DNA of 38,468 bases, from contig JAQBVM010000023.1 of assembly GCA_027623095.1 (NCBI GenBank), positions 1 to 38,468 on the forward strand, read 5' to 3'. This stretch comes from Verrucomicrobiota bacterium. Its GTDB lineage: Bacteria; Verrucomicrobiota; Verrucomicrobiia; Limisphaerales; SIBE01. Under the pieces are notes generated by a model. The model made no database searches, was not told the DNA's origin, and saw only the letters and a program-made list of their open reading frames with translations. A program made the position numbers and the translations under genes. Positions 9,019 to 19,844 of this stretch are shown here, one piece after another (position 1 is the stretch's first letter; each line of letters begins with the position of its first letter).

Positions 9019-12000
9019 ATGATTAGTTCCAAAGAATCTGCCCGTGAGTTGCTTGGCCTTGAAAAAGTTAACTTGGTTGATTACGTGTCGATCTCCGTTG
9101 CTTCGCCTGATGCAGCTCGTTCTTGGTCGAAAGGTGAAGTCAAGAATCCTGAAACGATCAATTATAGAACGTTCAAGCCAGAAAAAGGTGGTCTGTTTTG
9201 CGAGCGAATCTTCGGTCCGGTCAAGGATTGGGAGTGCTCTTGCGGGAAATACAAGAGAATTAAACACAGGGGTGTCGTTTGCGATCGTTGCGGTGTCGAA
9301 GTCACGTTGTCTCGTGTGCGGCGCGAGCGGATGGGGCACATCGAACTCGCGGTGCCGGTGTCTCATATTTGGTTTTTTAAGTGCATGCCTTCTCGCATCG
9401 GATTGATGCTCGACATGACTGCCCGGAATCTGGAGCGGGTGATCTACTACGAAGATTACCTTGTCATCGACCCCTGTTCGACTCCACTCAAGGAGCATCA
9501 GTTGTTGAGTGAAATTGAGTTTCGAGAAGCCAAGGAGACCTACGGTGCCGACGCATTCGTTGCTAAGATGGGTGCCGAGGCCGTTCGTGAGGCGCTCTGC
9601 AGAGTTGATCTTCAGGGCGAAGTGGATCTTTTGCAGCAGGCGATGACCGAGACGAAGAGCAAGCAGATCCGGAAGAAGATCGCAAAGCGAATCAAAATCT
9701 TTCATGGATTTTTTACTTCGAAGAGCCGCCCTGAATGGATGATCCTGACTGTGTTGCCGGTCATTCCTCCGGACTTGCGGCCTCTTGTGCCATTGGAAGG
9801 TGGGCGGTTTGCGACCTCTGATCTGAATGATCTTTATAGAAGGGTTATCAACCGGAACAATCGGCTCAAGAATCTTCTGCAGCTCAAAACGCCGGAAGTG
9901 ATTATTCGAAACGAAAAGCGGATGCTTCAAGAAGCGGTGGACGCGCTATTTGACAACGGTCGTCACGGGCGTGCTGTTACCGGAGCCGGCAACAGGCCCC
10001 TGAAATCCTTGAGTGATATGCTCAAAGGAAAGAGCGGTCGATTCCGGCAGAATCTTCTCGGCAAGCGGGTCGATTACTCTGGACGCTCGGTTATCGTTAT
10101 TGGCCCTGAGCTCAAGCTGCATCAGTGTGGTTTGCCGAAGAAAATGGCACTGGTCCTCTTTGAACCGTTCATTATCAGGCGGCTCAAAGAGCTTGGTTAT
10201 GTGCATACGGTTCGATCGGCGAAGAAGATGATCGAACGCCAGTCGCCGGAGGTGTGGGACATTTTGGAAGAGGTGACCAAGGGGCATCCGGTTCTGTTGA
10301 ACCGCGCGCCGACCCTGCACAGATTATCGATTCAAGCATTTGAACCGACGCTGATTGAGGGAGAAGCAATTCGAATTCATCCCCTCGTCTGCACCGCTTA
10401 TAATGCGGATTTTGACGGAGATCAGATGGCCGTGCATGTGCCTTTGTCGGTAGAAGCGCAACTAGAGGCACGACTCTTGATGATGGCCTCGAACAACATA
10501 TTCAGCCCGTCGAGTGGCAAGCCGATCATGACACCCACTCAAGATATCACACTCGGCTGTTATTATTTGACCGCAAATCCAAGGGCGCAAAGCCAGCCGC
10601 CGGGACGAAAATCGCTCCGGCTGTTTGGATCTAAGAACGAGGTCATTTTTGCGAAGGCGGATGAGGCGGTCACTACGCATGAACGTATTCTTCTGGCGAA
10701 CCCTGACTATGGCCAAACCACAATTTACGGAGATAGTGAAAAGAAGGTGATCGAGACGACCGTTGGCCGAGTGATCTTTAGTGAGATTTGGCCAACTGAA
10801 CTTGGATTTCCAAATCGAGTCGTTGGAAAGGGGCAACTCGGAGATCTGATTTGGCATTGTTACAAAGTGTGCGGAAAGGAAAAGACCGTGCTGACGCTCG
10901 ATAAGTTAAAGGAGTTGGGATTCACCGAAGCGACCCGGGCCGGAGTCTCCATTGGAATCGACGACATGATCATTCCGAAGGAGAAAACACAGGAAATTGA
11001 GGCGGCTCAGAAACAAATAAACGAGGTGGACCGACAGTATCGGAAAGGGGTTATTACACCCGGGGAGCGTTACAACAAGGTGATTGATATCTGGACCCAT
11101 TGCACCGACCAGATCGCAAACGTGATGCTTAAAACTCTGGAGCACAATCACGGCAAGCGAGAATATAATCCGGTCTGGCTGATGGTGGATTCCGGAGCTC
11201 GCGGAAATCGGCAGCAGGTGCGCCAGCTCGCCGGCGTTCGCGGGTTGATGGCAAAACCTTCCGGTGACATCATTGAAAAACCGATCCTTTCGAATTTCCG
11301 GGAAGGCCTCACCGTACTCGAATACTTCATCTCCACTCACGGTGCGCGCAAAGGTTTGGCGGATACTGCATTGAAGACGGCCGATTCGGGATACATGACA
11401 AGAAAACTCGTTGACGTGGCTCAGGACGTGATCATACGAGAACGTGATTGTGGCACAACGAACGGGATTTGGGTGCAGGCTGTTTCCGAAGGCGAGGACG
11501 AGGTCGTACGACTGAGCGATCGGATTGTGGGAAGGTTTAGCTGCGACGACATTTTCGATCCCACAGACCCTAAGAAGAAGATTCTGGAGGCGAACGGGGA
11601 AATCGACGAGATCAAATCCAAACTGACCGAGAAGATGGGTATAGAGAATATACGAATCCGATCGGTTCTTACGTGCGAGAGCAAGCACGGGATTTGCATG
11701 AATTGCTACGGACGAAACCTGGCCACGGGCAATCTCGTAAAGATGGGAGAGGCGGTTGGAATCATAGCTGCCCAATCGATCGGCGAGCCTGGCACTCAAT
11801 TGACGATGCGCACGTTCCACATTGGCGGAACTGCCTCACAGATTTTCAAACAACCGCAAATCAAGGCGCGATTCGATGGACAGATGCGGTATAACGATCT
11901 CCGGCTTGTCGAGCTTGAGGACGGAAACAACATTGTCCTAAACAAGAACGGCTCCATCTCTGTATTGGCCGAGGATGGTCGCGAGCTGGAAACGCATACT

Positions 12001-13152
12001 GTGGTGATTGGGTCCGTGATTTCTGTGCCGAACCATGGTGTGGTGAAACGTGGCGAAACGATTGTTCAGTGGGATCCTTACAACGTTCCGATCCTTTCCG
12101 AGAAGGCGGGCCGCATTCGGTTCCACGATATCATCGAAGGAGTGACAATGAAGCAGGAGGTCGATGAAACGACCGGGCAGGAAGCAAAGGTGATCATCGA
12201 ACACAAGGAGGATTTGCATCCGCAGATCATTATTACGGATGAGCACGGCGCGGCCGTGGCGCACTATCCGATCCCGTCCGGAGCGCATATTGTTGTCAAC
12301 GAACACGACCGAATCGTTGCGGGCACTTTAATGGCGAAGACTCCTCGCAAGACCTCAAAGACGAAAGATATTACAGGCGGATTGCCGCGTGTCGCCGAAC
12401 TATTCGAGGCTCGCAAACCGAAGGATGCAGCGGAGATTTCGAAGATTGATGGGATTGTCGATTTTGGGCCGAGTGTTCGTGGGAAAAGAACAATTGTGAT
12501 CAAGGATCCTCAAACTGAAGTTGAAGAAGAGCATCTGATTCCGATTGGAAAGCATGTCATCGTCTTCAAGGGAGATTTGGTTAAGAAGGGGCAGCAATTG
12601 ACCGAGGGACCGGTCGTCCCGCATGAGATTTTGGATGTGTGCGGTCCCCAAGAGTTGCAGGAGCACCTGGTGAATGAAGTGCAAGAGGTTTACCGGCTTC
12701 AGGGCGTGACGATCAACGACAAGCACATTGAAATAATCGTGCGGCAGATGCTGCGCAAGGTCCGCATTACCGAACCTGGAGATACGGTTTTTCTCTGGGG
12801 GGAGCAAATTGACAAGATAGCCTTCGAAAACGAAAACGAGCGTGTTGAAGAGATGGGCGGCAAGCCCGCCGAAGCGCAGCCTGTATTGCTTGGAATCACA
12901 AAGGCATCGTTGGAAACGGAGAGTTTCCTGAGCGCGGCGTCCTTCCAAGACACTACGCGGGTTCTCACTGAAGCGGCAACGATGGGAAAAAGGGACAACC
13001 TGCGAGGGTTCAAGGAAAATGTCATCATGGGTCACATTATCCCCGCCGGCACCGGCTTTGATTGCCACCGCAAGCTTCAAATCAGACCTCTTGTCGCGGA
13101 GTTGCCGGTCGAAGAAACAAACCCTCTGATCGATCAACCAATGGTGAGTTAG
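9019..13152 (+). CDS. rpoC: DNA-directed RNA polymerase subunit beta'
   Basis: Carries the catalytic Mg of RNA polymerase. The protein has 1,377 residues. The N-terminal zinc ribbon has Cys73, Cys75, Cys88 and Cys91. The invariant NADFDGDQM motif is at 462-470 with Asp464, Asp466 and Asp468. The second zinc site includes [13 protein letters not shown] in the C-terminal half, followed by [20 protein letters not shown]. The C terminus shows [15 protein letters not shown] and a conserved end that handles omega contacts. It is translated after rpoB with no SD site visible before its ATG. The long minus-strand reading frames across this gene are shadows. Confidence 0.98.
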   Translation: MISSKESARELLGLEKVNLVDYVSISVASPDAARSWSKGEVKNPETINYRTFKPEKGGLFCERIFGPVKDWECSCGKYKRIKHRGVVCDRCGVEVTLSRVRRERMGHIELAVPVSHIWFFKCMPSRIGLMLDMTARNLERVIYYEDYLVIDPCSTPLKEHQLLSEIEFREAKETYGADAFVAKMGAEAVREALCRVDLQGEVDLLQQAMTETKSKQIRKKIAKRIKIFHGFFTSKSRPEWMILTVLPVIPPDLRPLVPLEGGRFATSDLNDLYRRVINRNNRLKNLLQLKTPEVIIRNEKRMLQEAVDALFDNGRHGRAVTGAGNRPLKSLSDMLKGKSGRFRQNLLGKRVDYSGRSVIVIGPELKLHQCGLPKKMALVLFEPFIIRRLKELGYVHTVRSAKKMIERQSPEVWDILEEVTKGHPVLLNRAPTLHRLSIQAFEPTLIEGEAIRIHPLVCTAYNADFDGDQMAVHVPLSVEAQLEARLLMMASNNIFSPSSGKPIMTPTQDITLGCYYLTANPRAQSQPPGRKSLRLFGSKNEVIFAKADEAVTTHERILLANPDYGQTTIYGDSEKKVIETTVGRVIFSEIWPTELGFPNRVVGKGQLGDLIWHCYKVCGKEKTVLTLDKLKELGFTEATRAGVSIGIDDMIIPKEKTQEIEAAQKQINEVDRQYRKGVITPGERYNKVIDIWTHCTDQIANVMLKTLEHNHGKREYNPVWLMVDSGARGNRQQVRQLAGVRGLMAKPSGDIIEKPILSNFREGLTVLEYFISTHGARKGLADTALKTADSGYMTRKLVDVAQDVIIRERDCGTTNGIWVQAVSEGEDEVVRLSDRIVGRFSCDDIFDPTDPKKKILEANGEIDEIKSKLTEKMGIENIRIRSVLTCESKHGICMNCYGRNLATGNLVKMGEAVGIIAAQSIGEPGTQLTMRTFHIGGTASQIFKQPQIKARFDGQMRYNDLRLVELEDGNNIVLNKNGSISVLAEDGRELETHTVVIGSVISVPNHGVVKRGETIVQWDPYNVPILSEKAGRIRFHDIIEGVTMKQEVDETTGQEAKVIIEHKEDLHPQIIITDEHGAAVAHYPIPSGAHIVVNEHDRIVAGTLMAKTPRKTSKTKDITGGLPRVAELFEARKPKDAAEISKIDGIVDFGPSVRGKRTIVIKDPQTEVEEEHLIPIGKHVIVFKGDLVKKGQQLTEGPVVPHEILDVCGPQELQEHLVNEVQEVYRLQGVTINDKHIEIIVRQMLRKVRITEPGDTVFLWGEQIDKIAFENENERVEEMGGKPAEAQPVLLGITKASLETESFLSAASFQDTTRVLTEAATMGKRDNLRGFKENVIMGHIIPAGTGFDCHRKLQIRPLVAELPVEETNPLIDQPMVS

Positions 13153-13192
13153 TGAGTCGCGGAAAAACATACAAAAAAAGCTTAAATACTTG

Positions 13193-13220
13193 TTGCAACC
13201 AAGAATTTGCTTGTTAAGAT
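13193..13220 (+). promoter_or_regulatory. Candidate sigma70 promoter of the rpsL-rpsG unit
   Basis: TTGCAA (13193-13198) and TAAGAT (13215-13220) are separated by 16 bases in the 135-base gap after rpoC, about 70 bases before rpsL. Both boxes are close to consensus and the flanks are AT-rich. It would give the rpsL-rpsG unit a start separate from rpoBC. No terminator was seen after rpoC, so read-through is also possible. Confidence 0.5.
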
Positions 13221-13287
13221 TCGCGCTCCGTTTCGCTGGAACTCGGGTAACTCGGAAAAACGACACTAAAAATTTGGCTTAGGCGCG

Positions 13288-13683
13288 ATGCCGACGATTA
13301 ATCAACTGGTCCGAAAAGGACGAAAGAAACTGAAGTTTAAATCCAAGTCTCCGGCCTTGGAAAACGCTCCGTTTCGTCGTGGTGTTTGCGTTCAGGTAAT
13401 GACTCGGACGCCTAAGAAACCAAACTCCGCCATGCGCAAGGTTGCAAAGGTTCGGTTGACGAACGGGTTTGAAGTGATCGCTTATATACCGGACGAGGGG
13501 CATAATCTTCAGGAGCACTCGATCGTGTTGGTTCGAGGCGGGCGTGTGAAAGATCTGCCGGGTGTCCGATATCATATTGTTCGCGGAACCTTGGATGCGT
13601 CTGGTGTGGAAAAACGCCGCGTGAGCCGTTCGAAGTATGGAGTTAAACGTCCGAAGGCGGTGAAAAAGGGAGCAGCGAAGTAG
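13288..13683 (+). CDS. rpsL: 30S ribosomal protein S12
   Basis: Decoding-centre protein of the small subunit. The protein has 131 residues. [11 protein letters not shown] (41-51) carries Lys43 and Lys44, the former matching E. coli Lys42, the classic streptomycin position, unchanged here. [17 protein letters not shown] includes the Lys and Asp residues around the second streptomycin site and the methylthiolated Asp. The start has only a weak SD-like site. rpsG follows after 15 bases. Confidence 0.98.
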   Translation: MPTINQLVRKGRKKLKFKSKSPALENAPFRRGVCVQVMTRTPKKPNSAMRKVAKVRLTNGFEVIAYIPDEGHNLQEHSIVLVRGGRVKDLPGVRYHIVRGTLDASGVEKRRVSRSKYGVKRPKAVKKGAAK

Positions 13684-13698
13684 ATCTGAATTGATTTT

Positions 13699-14172
13699 AT
13701 GTCGAGACGCCGTCAAGCAACAAAGCGACCTGTTCCGGAGGATCCAAAGTTTAACAGTATTCTTGTTTCTCGATTGGTGAATGTTGTGATGCAAGGTGGA
13801 AAGAAGACTGTCGCTCAGCGAATCGTTTACGGCACCTTCGATCACATTGTTACCAAGAACCCTACTTCGAATCCGCTTGAAATTTTGCAAAGAGCCGTCG
13901 ATAACGCGAAACCGAGGTTGGAGGTAAAAGCAAGGCGAGTCGGAGGCGCAACTTACCAAGTTCCAATGGAAGCCTCGTCCGACCGTCAATTGGCTTTGGC
14001 GTTGCGATGGTTGGTAGAATTGGCGAACTCTAGAAAAGGTATTCCCATGAAGGAGGCACTTGCTTCCGAAATCATGGAGGCTTACCAAGGGCAGGGGAGC
14101 GCTATACGCAAACGGGACGAAGTGCATCGGATGGCGCAAGCAAACAAAGCGTTCGCTCATTTTCGCTGGTAG
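13699..14172 (+). CDS. rpsG: 30S ribosomal protein S7
   Basis: Primary 16S rRNA-binding protein that nucleates the head of the small subunit and lies near the E site. The protein has 157 residues, the usual length. The family signature DPKFNSILVSRLVNVVMQGG (about 15-34) is clear, followed by GGATYQVPMEA and the C-terminal HRMAQANKAFAHFRW. No SD site is visible. A strong intrinsic terminator begins 18 bases after the stop codon, before fusA. Confidence 0.97.
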   Translation: MSRRRQATKRPVPEDPKFNSILVSRLVNVVMQGGKKTVAQRIVYGTFDHIVTKNPTSNPLEILQRAVDNAKPRLEVKARRVGGATYQVPMEASSDRQLALALRWLVELANSRKGIPMKEALASEIMEAYQGQGSAIRKRDEVHRMAQANKAFAHFRW

Positions 14173-14190
14173 TAAAAATATATTTTGATG

Positions 14191-14223
14191 CGCCCCGAAG
14201 GCTGGATCAATCGGGGCGTTTTT
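14191..14223 (+). terminator. Rho-independent terminator between rpsG and fusA
   Basis: CGCCCCGA (14191-14198) pairs perfectly over 8 bases with TCGGGGCG (14211-14218), closing a 12-base loop, and five T follow directly. This is the cleanest intrinsic terminator in the window. It ends 16 bases before the fusA ATG, so fusA must depend on read-through, on regulated antitermination, or on a promoter inside or just after rpsG (an AT-rich TATATT occurs at 14179-14184). Confidence 0.85.
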
Positions 14224-14239
14224 ATTCTCTAATGGACAG

Positions 14240-16417
14240 ATGGAAGCAGTAATCGACAAGCCGAATTCGGTGAATTCCCCAAAACGGAAGTATCTGATGG
14301 AGTGTACGCGCAATATCGGCATTGCCGCGCACATTGATGCCGGAAAAACAACGACAACCGAACGTATTCTGTTTTATACCGGGCTCATTCATAAGATGGG
14401 CGATGTGGATGATGGAAACACGGTTACCGATTGGATGGAGCAGGAGCGAGAGAGAGGGATAACCATCACTTCCGCAGCGACAACCTGCTACTGGACTCAG
14501 AAAGAGGATGGGGTCGCCAAGAGTTACTCGGGAGTGCCGTTTCGGATAAATATCATCGATACTCCAGGACACGTCGATTTTACGGCGGAGGTGGAACGTT
14601 CCATGCGGGTTTTGGATGGGGCTGTAGCGGTTTTTTGTGCTGTTGCGGGGGTACAGCCGCAGTCTGAAACAGTTTGGCGGCAAGCTACAAAATACAGAGT
14701 TCCGCGTATCGCATTTGTCAACAAAATGGATCGTACTGGCGCTAATTTCGAGAATGCAGTTTCCGAAATGCGCAAGAAACTAGGTGCCTACGCTTATCCA
14801 GTTTTTATCCCAATCGGAAAAGAAGACTATTTGACCGGAATGATCGATGTTGTGAGTCAGAAAGCTGTCATCTATGACTCAAGTGATCCCATCGGCTTAA
14901 AGTACGACGTGATTGATATCCCGGAAGAACATAGAGATCGCGCACGATTGGCGCTGTCAGAATTGATTGATGCGGTCGGAAACAAGGATGATGAGGTCGC
15001 TGAACTCGTGATTGAGGACAAACCGGTTAGTAGTGTTGTCTTAAAGCGGGCAATTCGGCGCTTGACCTGTAATTTGGAACTTGTTCCCGTCCTCTGCGGC
15101 TCGGCTTTCAAGAAAAAGGGTGTTCAACCGCTTCTCGACGCGGTGGTTGATTATCTTCCTTCACCGTTGGACGTTCCGCCTGCGGTAGGCGAGGAACCTG
15201 GAAATCCTGAGATTTCCGTAAAGATCCCAGCCGACGATAATGGAAAGTTTTGTTCTTTAGCATTCAAGTTATGGACCGATCCATTCGTTGGGAAACTGAT
15301 CTTTTTTCGGGTCTATGGTGGCTCAATGAGCAAAGGTGACACTATTTTTAATCCTCGAACGAAAAGGCGAGAGAGAGTCAGCCGACTGATGATGATCCAG
15401 GCTGATAAGCGGATTGAAGTCGAAACCGTTTATTCCGGAGATATTGCGGCGCTCGTTGGACTAAGAAACATCACGACGGGCGATACACTTTGCGATGAGA
15501 ACCTAGAGGTTCTCCTTGAACCTCCAACTTTTCCAGAACCAGTCATTTCGATGGCGATCGAACCGAAGACAAAGGCTGATCGAGACAAAATGGGGGAGGG
15601 TTTGCAGCGCCTTGCTGAAGAGGATCCTACCTTTCGCTGTTTTACCAACGAAGAAACAGGGCAACTAATTATTGCGGGCATGGGGGAGTTGCATTTGGAG
15701 ATTATTCGCGATCGCCTGCTTCGTGAGTTTAAGGTAGATGCGAATGCAGGCGCGCCTCAAATTGCGTATCGTGAAACAGTCTCTCGATCGGCAGAGGGCG
15801 AGGGAAAATTTATTCGGCAATCCGGGGGGCGCGGGCAATATGGCCACGCAATTATCACGATTGAACCTAACGAGCCAGGAAAAGGAACCGAGATTGAGAG
15901 CAAGGTGGTGGGGGGCACGATTCCAAAAGAATACATTCCGGCTGTGATAAACGGGATTAACGAGGCGATTAAGGGAGGGGTTCTCGCAGGCTATCCGATT
16001 GTTGATGTTACTGTAAAAATCATTGAAGGCAGTTTCCATGAGGTAGATTCAAGTGAATTGGCATTCAAGATGGCTGGCATCTTCGCTCTCAAGGAAGCCG
16101 TCAAAAAAGCGCACCCGATACTGCTCGAGCCTGTGATGAAGGTAGAAGTATCCACTCCAGATGAGTATCAAGGTGATTTGCTGGGTGACTTGAACCGGCG
16201 GCGCGGAAAAATACAGAGCATTGAAATCAAAGGGATGTACACACTTCTTTATGCGGAAGTTCCTCTGGCTGAAATGTTTGGGTATGCAACGGCGATTCGA
16301 TCCCTCTCAAAGGGGCGTGCGTCTTATTCGATGGAACCGTTCCGATTCGAGCAGGTTCCGAGCAGCATTCTTGCAGGGATTCTTGATACGACTAAACCCA
16401 AGGCGGCGCGCGCTTAA
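14240..16417 (+). CDS. fusA: Translation elongation factor G
   Basis: GTPase that drives translocation and, with RRF, ribosome recycling. The protein has 725 residues with the usual five domains. G1 is [12 protein letters not shown] (30-41), switch I RERGITI (70-76), G3 DTPGH (107-111) and G4 NKMD (161-164). About 15 extra N-terminal residues precede the conserved [12 protein letters not shown]; a Met at residue 20 is an alternative start but would leave the protein short. Late motifs such as GRGQYGHA and [12 protein letters not shown] match domains IV and V. A strong terminator lies 16 bases upstream. rpsJ starts 32 bases downstream. Confidence 0.97.
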   Translation: MEAVIDKPNSVNSPKRKYLMECTRNIGIAAHIDAGKTTTTERILFYTGLIHKMGDVDDGNTVTDWMEQERERGITITSAATTCYWTQKEDGVAKSYSGVPFRINIIDTPGHVDFTAEVERSMRVLDGAVAVFCAVAGVQPQSETVWRQATKYRVPRIAFVNKMDRTGANFENAVSEMRKKLGAYAYPVFIPIGKEDYLTGMIDVVSQKAVIYDSSDPIGLKYDVIDIPEEHRDRARLALSELIDAVGNKDDEVAELVIEDKPVSSVVLKRAIRRLTCNLELVPVLCGSAFKKKGVQPLLDAVVDYLPSPLDVPPAVGEEPGNPEISVKIPADDNGKFCSLAFKLWTDPFVGKLIFFRVYGGSMSKGDTIFNPRTKRRERVSRLMMIQADKRIEVETVYSGDIAALVGLRNITTGDTLCDENLEVLLEPPTFPEPVISMAIEPKTKADRDKMGEGLQRLAEEDPTFRCFTNEETGQLIIAGMGELHLEIIRDRLLREFKVDANAGAPQIAYRETVSRSAEGEGKFIRQSGGRGQYGHAIITIEPNEPGKGTEIESKVVGGTIPKEYIPAVINGINEAIKGGVLAGYPIVDVTVKIIEGSFHEVDSSELAFKMAGIFALKEAVKKAHPILLEPVMKVEVSTPDEYQGDLLGDLNRRRGKIQSIEIKGMYTLLYAEVPLAEMFGYATAIRSLSKGRASYSMEPFRFEQVPSSILAGILDTTKPKAARA

Positions 16418-16449
16418 AGAAGCTAACCGGAACTAATAGGTCTTTCTAT

Positions 16450-16758
16450 ATGGCAGGACAACGCATTCGAATTCGGCTGAAGGCTTATGACCATAGGGTC
16501 ATAGACCAATCTGCCCACGATATTGTTGAAACGGTTAAACGAACGGGAGCGTTAGTGGCAGGACCGATACCGTTGCCGACGCGGATCGAGCGGTTCACGG
16601 TTCTGAGATCGCCCCATTCGGATAAGAAGTCGCATGAGACATTCGAGCAACGGACACACAAACGATTGCTTGACATTATCGATCCTACGGCGAAGACCGT
16701 CGATGAACTCAAAAAGTTGAACCTTCCCGCCGGGGTTGACATCACAATTAAGATTTAA
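16450..16758 (+). CDS. rpsJ: 30S ribosomal protein S10
   Basis: Head protein of the small subunit; also binds NusB and the NusG KOW domain in antitermination. The protein has 102 residues. It begins [20 protein letters not shown], and contains the signature [19 protein letters not shown] with the long loop that enters the head, and a C-terminal [11 protein letters not shown]. It heads the S10 cluster, with rplC starting 4 bases after its stop. Confidence 0.97.
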   Translation: MAGQRIRIRLKAYDHRVIDQSAHDIVETVKRTGALVAGPIPLPTRIERFTVLRSPHSDKKSHETFEQRTHKRLLDIIDPTAKTVDELKKLNLPAGVDITIKI

Positions 16759-16762
16759 GGCT

Positions 16763-17416
16763 ATGATCGGCTTGCTCGGAAAAAAACTGGGTGAAACGCG
16801 AGTTTACGACTCCAAGGGAACTGTTGTTCCTGTCACTGTTGTGCTTGTTGGCCCAAACCGCGTTATACAGTGTCGAACTGAGAAAGTGGATGGGTACAGT
16901 GCTGTCCAGTTGGGTTTTGACGATCAGAAAGAGCAGCGCATTTCAAAAGCGCTCGCGGGTCATATCAGAAAGCATAAAGCTATTCCTGTTAAGCGAATTC
17001 GCGAATTTCGGGACTTTTCTCTTGAAGTGAAACCAGGTGACATTCTTGGAGCGGCAATCTTTGCGGTCGGCGATTTTGTGGATGCCATTGGCGTTACCAA
17101 GGGACGAGGATTCGAAGGTGTCGTGAAACGATACAATTTTCGTGGAGGTGATGCATCACACGGAGCCAAGGGTTGGCGTCGGCGGACTGGTGCGATTGGA
17201 CAGCGATTGTTTCCAGGTACTGTCCGGCGCGGCATCAGAATGCCGGGCCATATGGGGCAGGTTCAAAGGACGATTCAAAATCTTAAGATCATTCAGGTTC
17301 GAGGGGAGGAGAATATTCTTTTGATAAGCGGTGCCATTCCAGGTGCGAGGGGTGATTATGTGGTTATTCGGGAGTCAAAGAAGAACCCGAAGAAGAAGCA
17401 GGATGCCAAGGAATAA
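16763..17416 (+). CDS. rplC: 50S ribosomal protein L3
   Basis: Early assembly protein whose long loop reaches the peptidyl transferase centre. I chose ATG 16763 (217 residues, MIGLLGKKLGETRVYD). A TTG at 16736 in the same frame would overlap the end of rpsJ and adds no conserved sequence. The motifs GDFVDAIGVTKGRGFEGVVK and RRRTGAIGQRLFPGTVRRG are typical, the latter holding the Gln that is methylated in E. coli. The tail is rich in Lys (KKNPKKKQDAKE). Confidence 0.97.
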   Translation: MIGLLGKKLGETRVYDSKGTVVPVTVVLVGPNRVIQCRTEKVDGYSAVQLGFDDQKEQRISKALAGHIRKHKAIPVKRIREFRDFSLEVKPGDILGAAIFAVGDFVDAIGVTKGRGFEGVVKRYNFRGGDASHGAKGWRRRTGAIGQRLFPGTVRRGIRMPGHMGQVQRTIQNLKIIQVRGEENILLISGAIPGARGDYVVIRESKKNPKKKQDAKE

Positions 17417-17428
17417 GCCCAGAAGCGA

Positions 17429-18055
17429 ATGAAACTAACAGTCAAAGATTCGGAAGGGAACGATCAGGGCGAATTGGAAGTTCAATTCTCGATGATCGAG
17501 AATGGGAAAGGGACTCAGGCAGTTCACGATGTAGTCGTTGCTCATCAGGCGGCACAGCGAAGTGGAACTGCATGCACAAAAACAATGGGAGAGGTTGCTG
17601 GTTCCGGAAAAAAACCTTGGCGGCAGAAAGGTACGGGAAGAGCCCGTGCCGGATCGTTTGCCTCGCCGCTCTGGCGTGGAGGAGGGGTAGTGTTTGGGCC
17701 TAAACCTCGTGATTTTCGAAAGACCGTCTCGAAATCGACGAAGAAGTTAGCAATGCGGAAAGCGTTAAGTGAGCGACTCAAATTGGGCGATGTTTTGATC
17801 CTCGACGATCTGAAGATTAACTCCAAGAAAACAAAGGAATTTCTGAAGATTCGCGCGTCACTTCAGTTGAAAGGGACGACTTTGCTTGTTACGGAAGCGC
17901 CCGATCAGAACTTAATCCTCTCGGCGCGAAATGTTGCCGATGTGGAACTGGCTACGGGGGATTCCGTCAATACCTATCAGTTGTTGCGATTTGACAGGCT
18001 TGTATTTACGCGAGCCGCATTTGGAATGATTGAACGCCGGTTGGCGGGGGAATAA
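17429..18055 (+). CDS. rplD: 50S ribosomal protein L4
   Basis: Assembly protein that lines the nascent peptide tunnel; in E. coli it also represses the S10 operon. The protein has 208 residues. The extended tunnel loop is recognisable as RQKGTGRARAGSFASPLWRG followed by GGVVFGPKPRDF, and the C-terminal part ends with the conserved YQLLRFDRLVFTRAA. It follows rplC by 12 bases and is followed by rplW after 6. Confidence 0.96.
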   Translation: MKLTVKDSEGNDQGELEVQFSMIENGKGTQAVHDVVVAHQAAQRSGTACTKTMGEVAGSGKKPWRQKGTGRARAGSFASPLWRGGGVVFGPKPRDFRKTVSKSTKKLAMRKALSERLKLGDVLILDDLKINSKKTKEFLKIRASLQLKGTTLLVTEAPDQNLILSARNVADVELATGDSVNTYQLLRFDRLVFTRAAFGMIERRLAGE

Positions 18056-18061
18056 TTCGGC

Positions 18062-18343
18062 ATGAACGTTTTTGATCTAATAAAGACAGTCAGAGTGACC
18101 GAAAAGGGCACACTTCAAAGTCACACCCACAACCAATACACGGTTGTCGCGGACCGGAGAGCAAACAAGATCCAAATTCGCAAGGCCATTCAGGAGCTTT
18201 TCAAAGTCAAGGTGATTGACGTTAATACAATGAACGTTCGAGGAAAGCTTCGACGAAAGAGGACCGCGCAAGCCGGGAAAGCTCCAGATTGGAAGAAGGC
18301 GATTGTGACCTTAAAAAAGGGCGACAAGATTAACTTGACCTAA
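18062..18343 (+). CDS. rplW: 50S ribosomal protein L23
   Basis: Sits at the tunnel exit and is the docking site for trigger factor and SRP. The protein has 93 residues. Typical motifs are VTEKGTLQSHTHNQYTVVAD (12-31) and the segment KIQIRKAIQELFKVKVIDVN, followed by RRKRTAQAGKAPDWKKAIV. It is tightly packed between rplD and rplB. Confidence 0.95.
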   Translation: MNVFDLIKTVRVTEKGTLQSHTHNQYTVVADRRANKIQIRKAIQELFKVKVIDVNTMNVRGKLRRKRTAQAGKAPDWKKAIVTLKKGDKINLT

Positions 18344-18355
18344 AAAACTTCGAAT

Positions 18356-19201
18356 ATGCCGGTAAAGTCTTTTAGACCCCTCACTCCATCGACGCGCTAC
18401 ATGACCGTGGCGTCGTTCGATGAGATTACAAAATCCAAACCTGAGAAAAGTCTGGTTGTAACTCGAAAGAAAACGGGTGGTCGAAATTGCTATGGACGAG
18501 TCACTAGCCGCGGGCGGGGCGGGGGGCATAAGCAGAAAATAAGGACAGTCGATTTTAAGAGAAAAAAACACGGGATTAATGCCAAAGTTATCGGTGTCGA
18601 ATATGATCCGACTCGCAGTGCGCGGGTTGCTTTGCTCGAATATACGGACGGAGAGCGCAGATACATAATCGCACCTGTGGGATTGGACGTTGGCAGAATC
18701 TTGGCGAGTGGTCATTCGGCTCCGCCGGAGATTGGGAATTCCTTACCCCTTAAAATTGTTCCGATTGGACAGCCGATACACAATATCGAGTTGACGCCGG
18801 GTAAAGGTGGACAGCTCGTTCGATCGGCGGGGGCTTCTGCGGTTTTGATGTCGCGGGACGAAGGATACGCGCAGGTGCGGCTTCCTTCAGGCGAGATTCG
18901 ACGGATCCATGAGAATTGTTTTGCCACGATTGGCCAGGTCGGAAATGTTGAGCATGAAAACATTGATCTTGGAAAGGCCGGTCGCAACCGGCACAGAGGG
19001 TTTCGCCCGCTTTCGCGCGGAGTTGCTAAGAATCCTGTTGATCATCCCATGGGTGGTGGTGCCGGAAAGACGTCGGGTGGAGGGCATCCAGTTACACCGT
19101 GGGGAGTCATTACAAAAGGGTTTAAGACAAGAAAGCGGTTTAAGTACTCGAACCGTTCGATTGTTGTGCGCAGAAATGGACGGCCAATGAAACAGAAATA
19201 G
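18356..19201 (+). CDS. rplB: 50S ribosomal protein L2
   Basis: Binds domain IV of 23S rRNA near the subunit interface and is needed for subunit joining and peptidyl transfer. The protein has 281 residues. It begins [18 protein letters not shown], with [20 protein letters not shown] further on. Near the C terminus the family motif reads [20 protein letters not shown]. The His matching E. coli His229 is kept, but the next His is Met and the Glu of GGGEG is Ala. Related phyla may share these changes; I cannot check here. Confidence 0.97.
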   Translation: MPVKSFRPLTPSTRYMTVASFDEITKSKPEKSLVVTRKKTGGRNCYGRVTSRGRGGGHKQKIRTVDFKRKKHGINAKVIGVEYDPTRSARVALLEYTDGERRYIIAPVGLDVGRILASGHSAPPEIGNSLPLKIVPIGQPIHNIELTPGKGGQLVRSAGASAVLMSRDEGYAQVRLPSGEIRRIHENCFATIGQVGNVEHENIDLGKAGRNRHRGFRPLSRGVAKNPVDHPMGGGAGKTSGGGHPVTPWGVITKGFKTRKRFKYSNRSIVVRRNGRPMKQK

Positions 19202-19212
19202 GACGATTCTCT

Positions 19213-19494
19213 ATGGGACGCTCAATCAAAAAAGGTCCGTTCGTGGACGAACATTTGTTGGACAAGATAGTTGCCCTAAATGCAGCAAACATCAAACGAC
19301 CGATCAAAACCTGGTCGCGCCGATCGATGATTACGCCAGATTTTGTGGGGCATACTTTTAATGTCCATAACGGAAAAATCTTCAACGCGGTTTTTGTGAC
19401 CGAGAACATGGTTGGACACCGGCTGGGTGAATTCTCGCTTACACGAATTTTTAAGAAGCACGGATCTCATACTGCAAAGGCCGAGGCTAAGTAG
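19213..19494 (+). CDS. rpsS: 30S ribosomal protein S19
   Basis: Head protein of the small subunit that contacts S13 and A-site tRNA. The protein has 93 residues, the standard length. [19 protein letters not shown] opens the protein, and the conserved [20 protein letters not shown] and [11 protein letters not shown] motifs follow. An AGGA site lies 9 bases before the ATG. rplV starts 7 bases after its stop. Confidence 0.97.
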   Translation: MGRSIKKGPFVDEHLLDKIVALNAANIKRPIKTWSRRSMITPDFVGHTFNVHNGKIFNAVFVTENMVGHRLGEFSLTRIFKKHGSHTAKAEAK

Positions 19495-19501
19495 GACTGT
19501 T

Positions 19502-19834
19502 ATGGAAGTTCGTTCAATCACCCGCAATGTCCGAATGTCGGCGCAAAAGATGCGCGAGGTCGTGCGTCAAATTCAGGGACTCCCAGCGCAAAAAGCGTTG
19601 GCGATTCTAGGAGTTGTGCCGAGAAAATCTGCTCGTCTAGTTGCTAAAACGCTGAAGTCAGCGATTGCAAACGCCGAAAATAACAACGGGCTGAAACCCG
19701 AGAAACTGATCGTAAAGGAAGCCGTTGCAGGACAGGCAACGACATTGAAGAGATTTACACCGAAGGCCCGGGGTTCGGCTGGCCCCATATTGAAACGAAG
19801 TTGTCATATTAGAATCATTTTATCCGAGGCTTAA
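19502..19834 (+). CDS. rplV: 50S ribosomal protein L22
   Basis: Lines the peptide exit tunnel next to L4, with a long beta hairpin at the constriction. I chose ATG 19502 (110 residues, [20 protein letters not shown]), preceded by an AGGA site. An open frame extends 30 codons upstream to 19412 but lies inside rpsS and has no family match. The hairpin is seen as [20 protein letters not shown], with the conserved RGSA turn. Confidence 0.96.
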   Translation: MEVRSITRNVRMSAQKMREVVRQIQGLPAQKALAILGVVPRKSARLVAKTLKSAIANAENNNGLKPEKLIVKEAVAGQATTLKRFTPKARGSAGPILKRSCHIRIILSEA

Positions 19835-19844
19835 GAAAGCACAT

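Noticed and set aside
8974-9930. 318-codon open frame on the minus strand opposite rpoC
   Set aside because: Antisense shadow of rpoC; no recognisable domain. The same holds for frames at 10906-11820, 12400-13266 and 13279-14334.
19412-19501. Upstream extension of rplV, and similar extensions of rplX (21828), rplF (23322), rplC (16736) and map (27142)
   Set aside because: They overlap preceding genes or lack family similarity; the internal ATG matches the family N terminus in each case.
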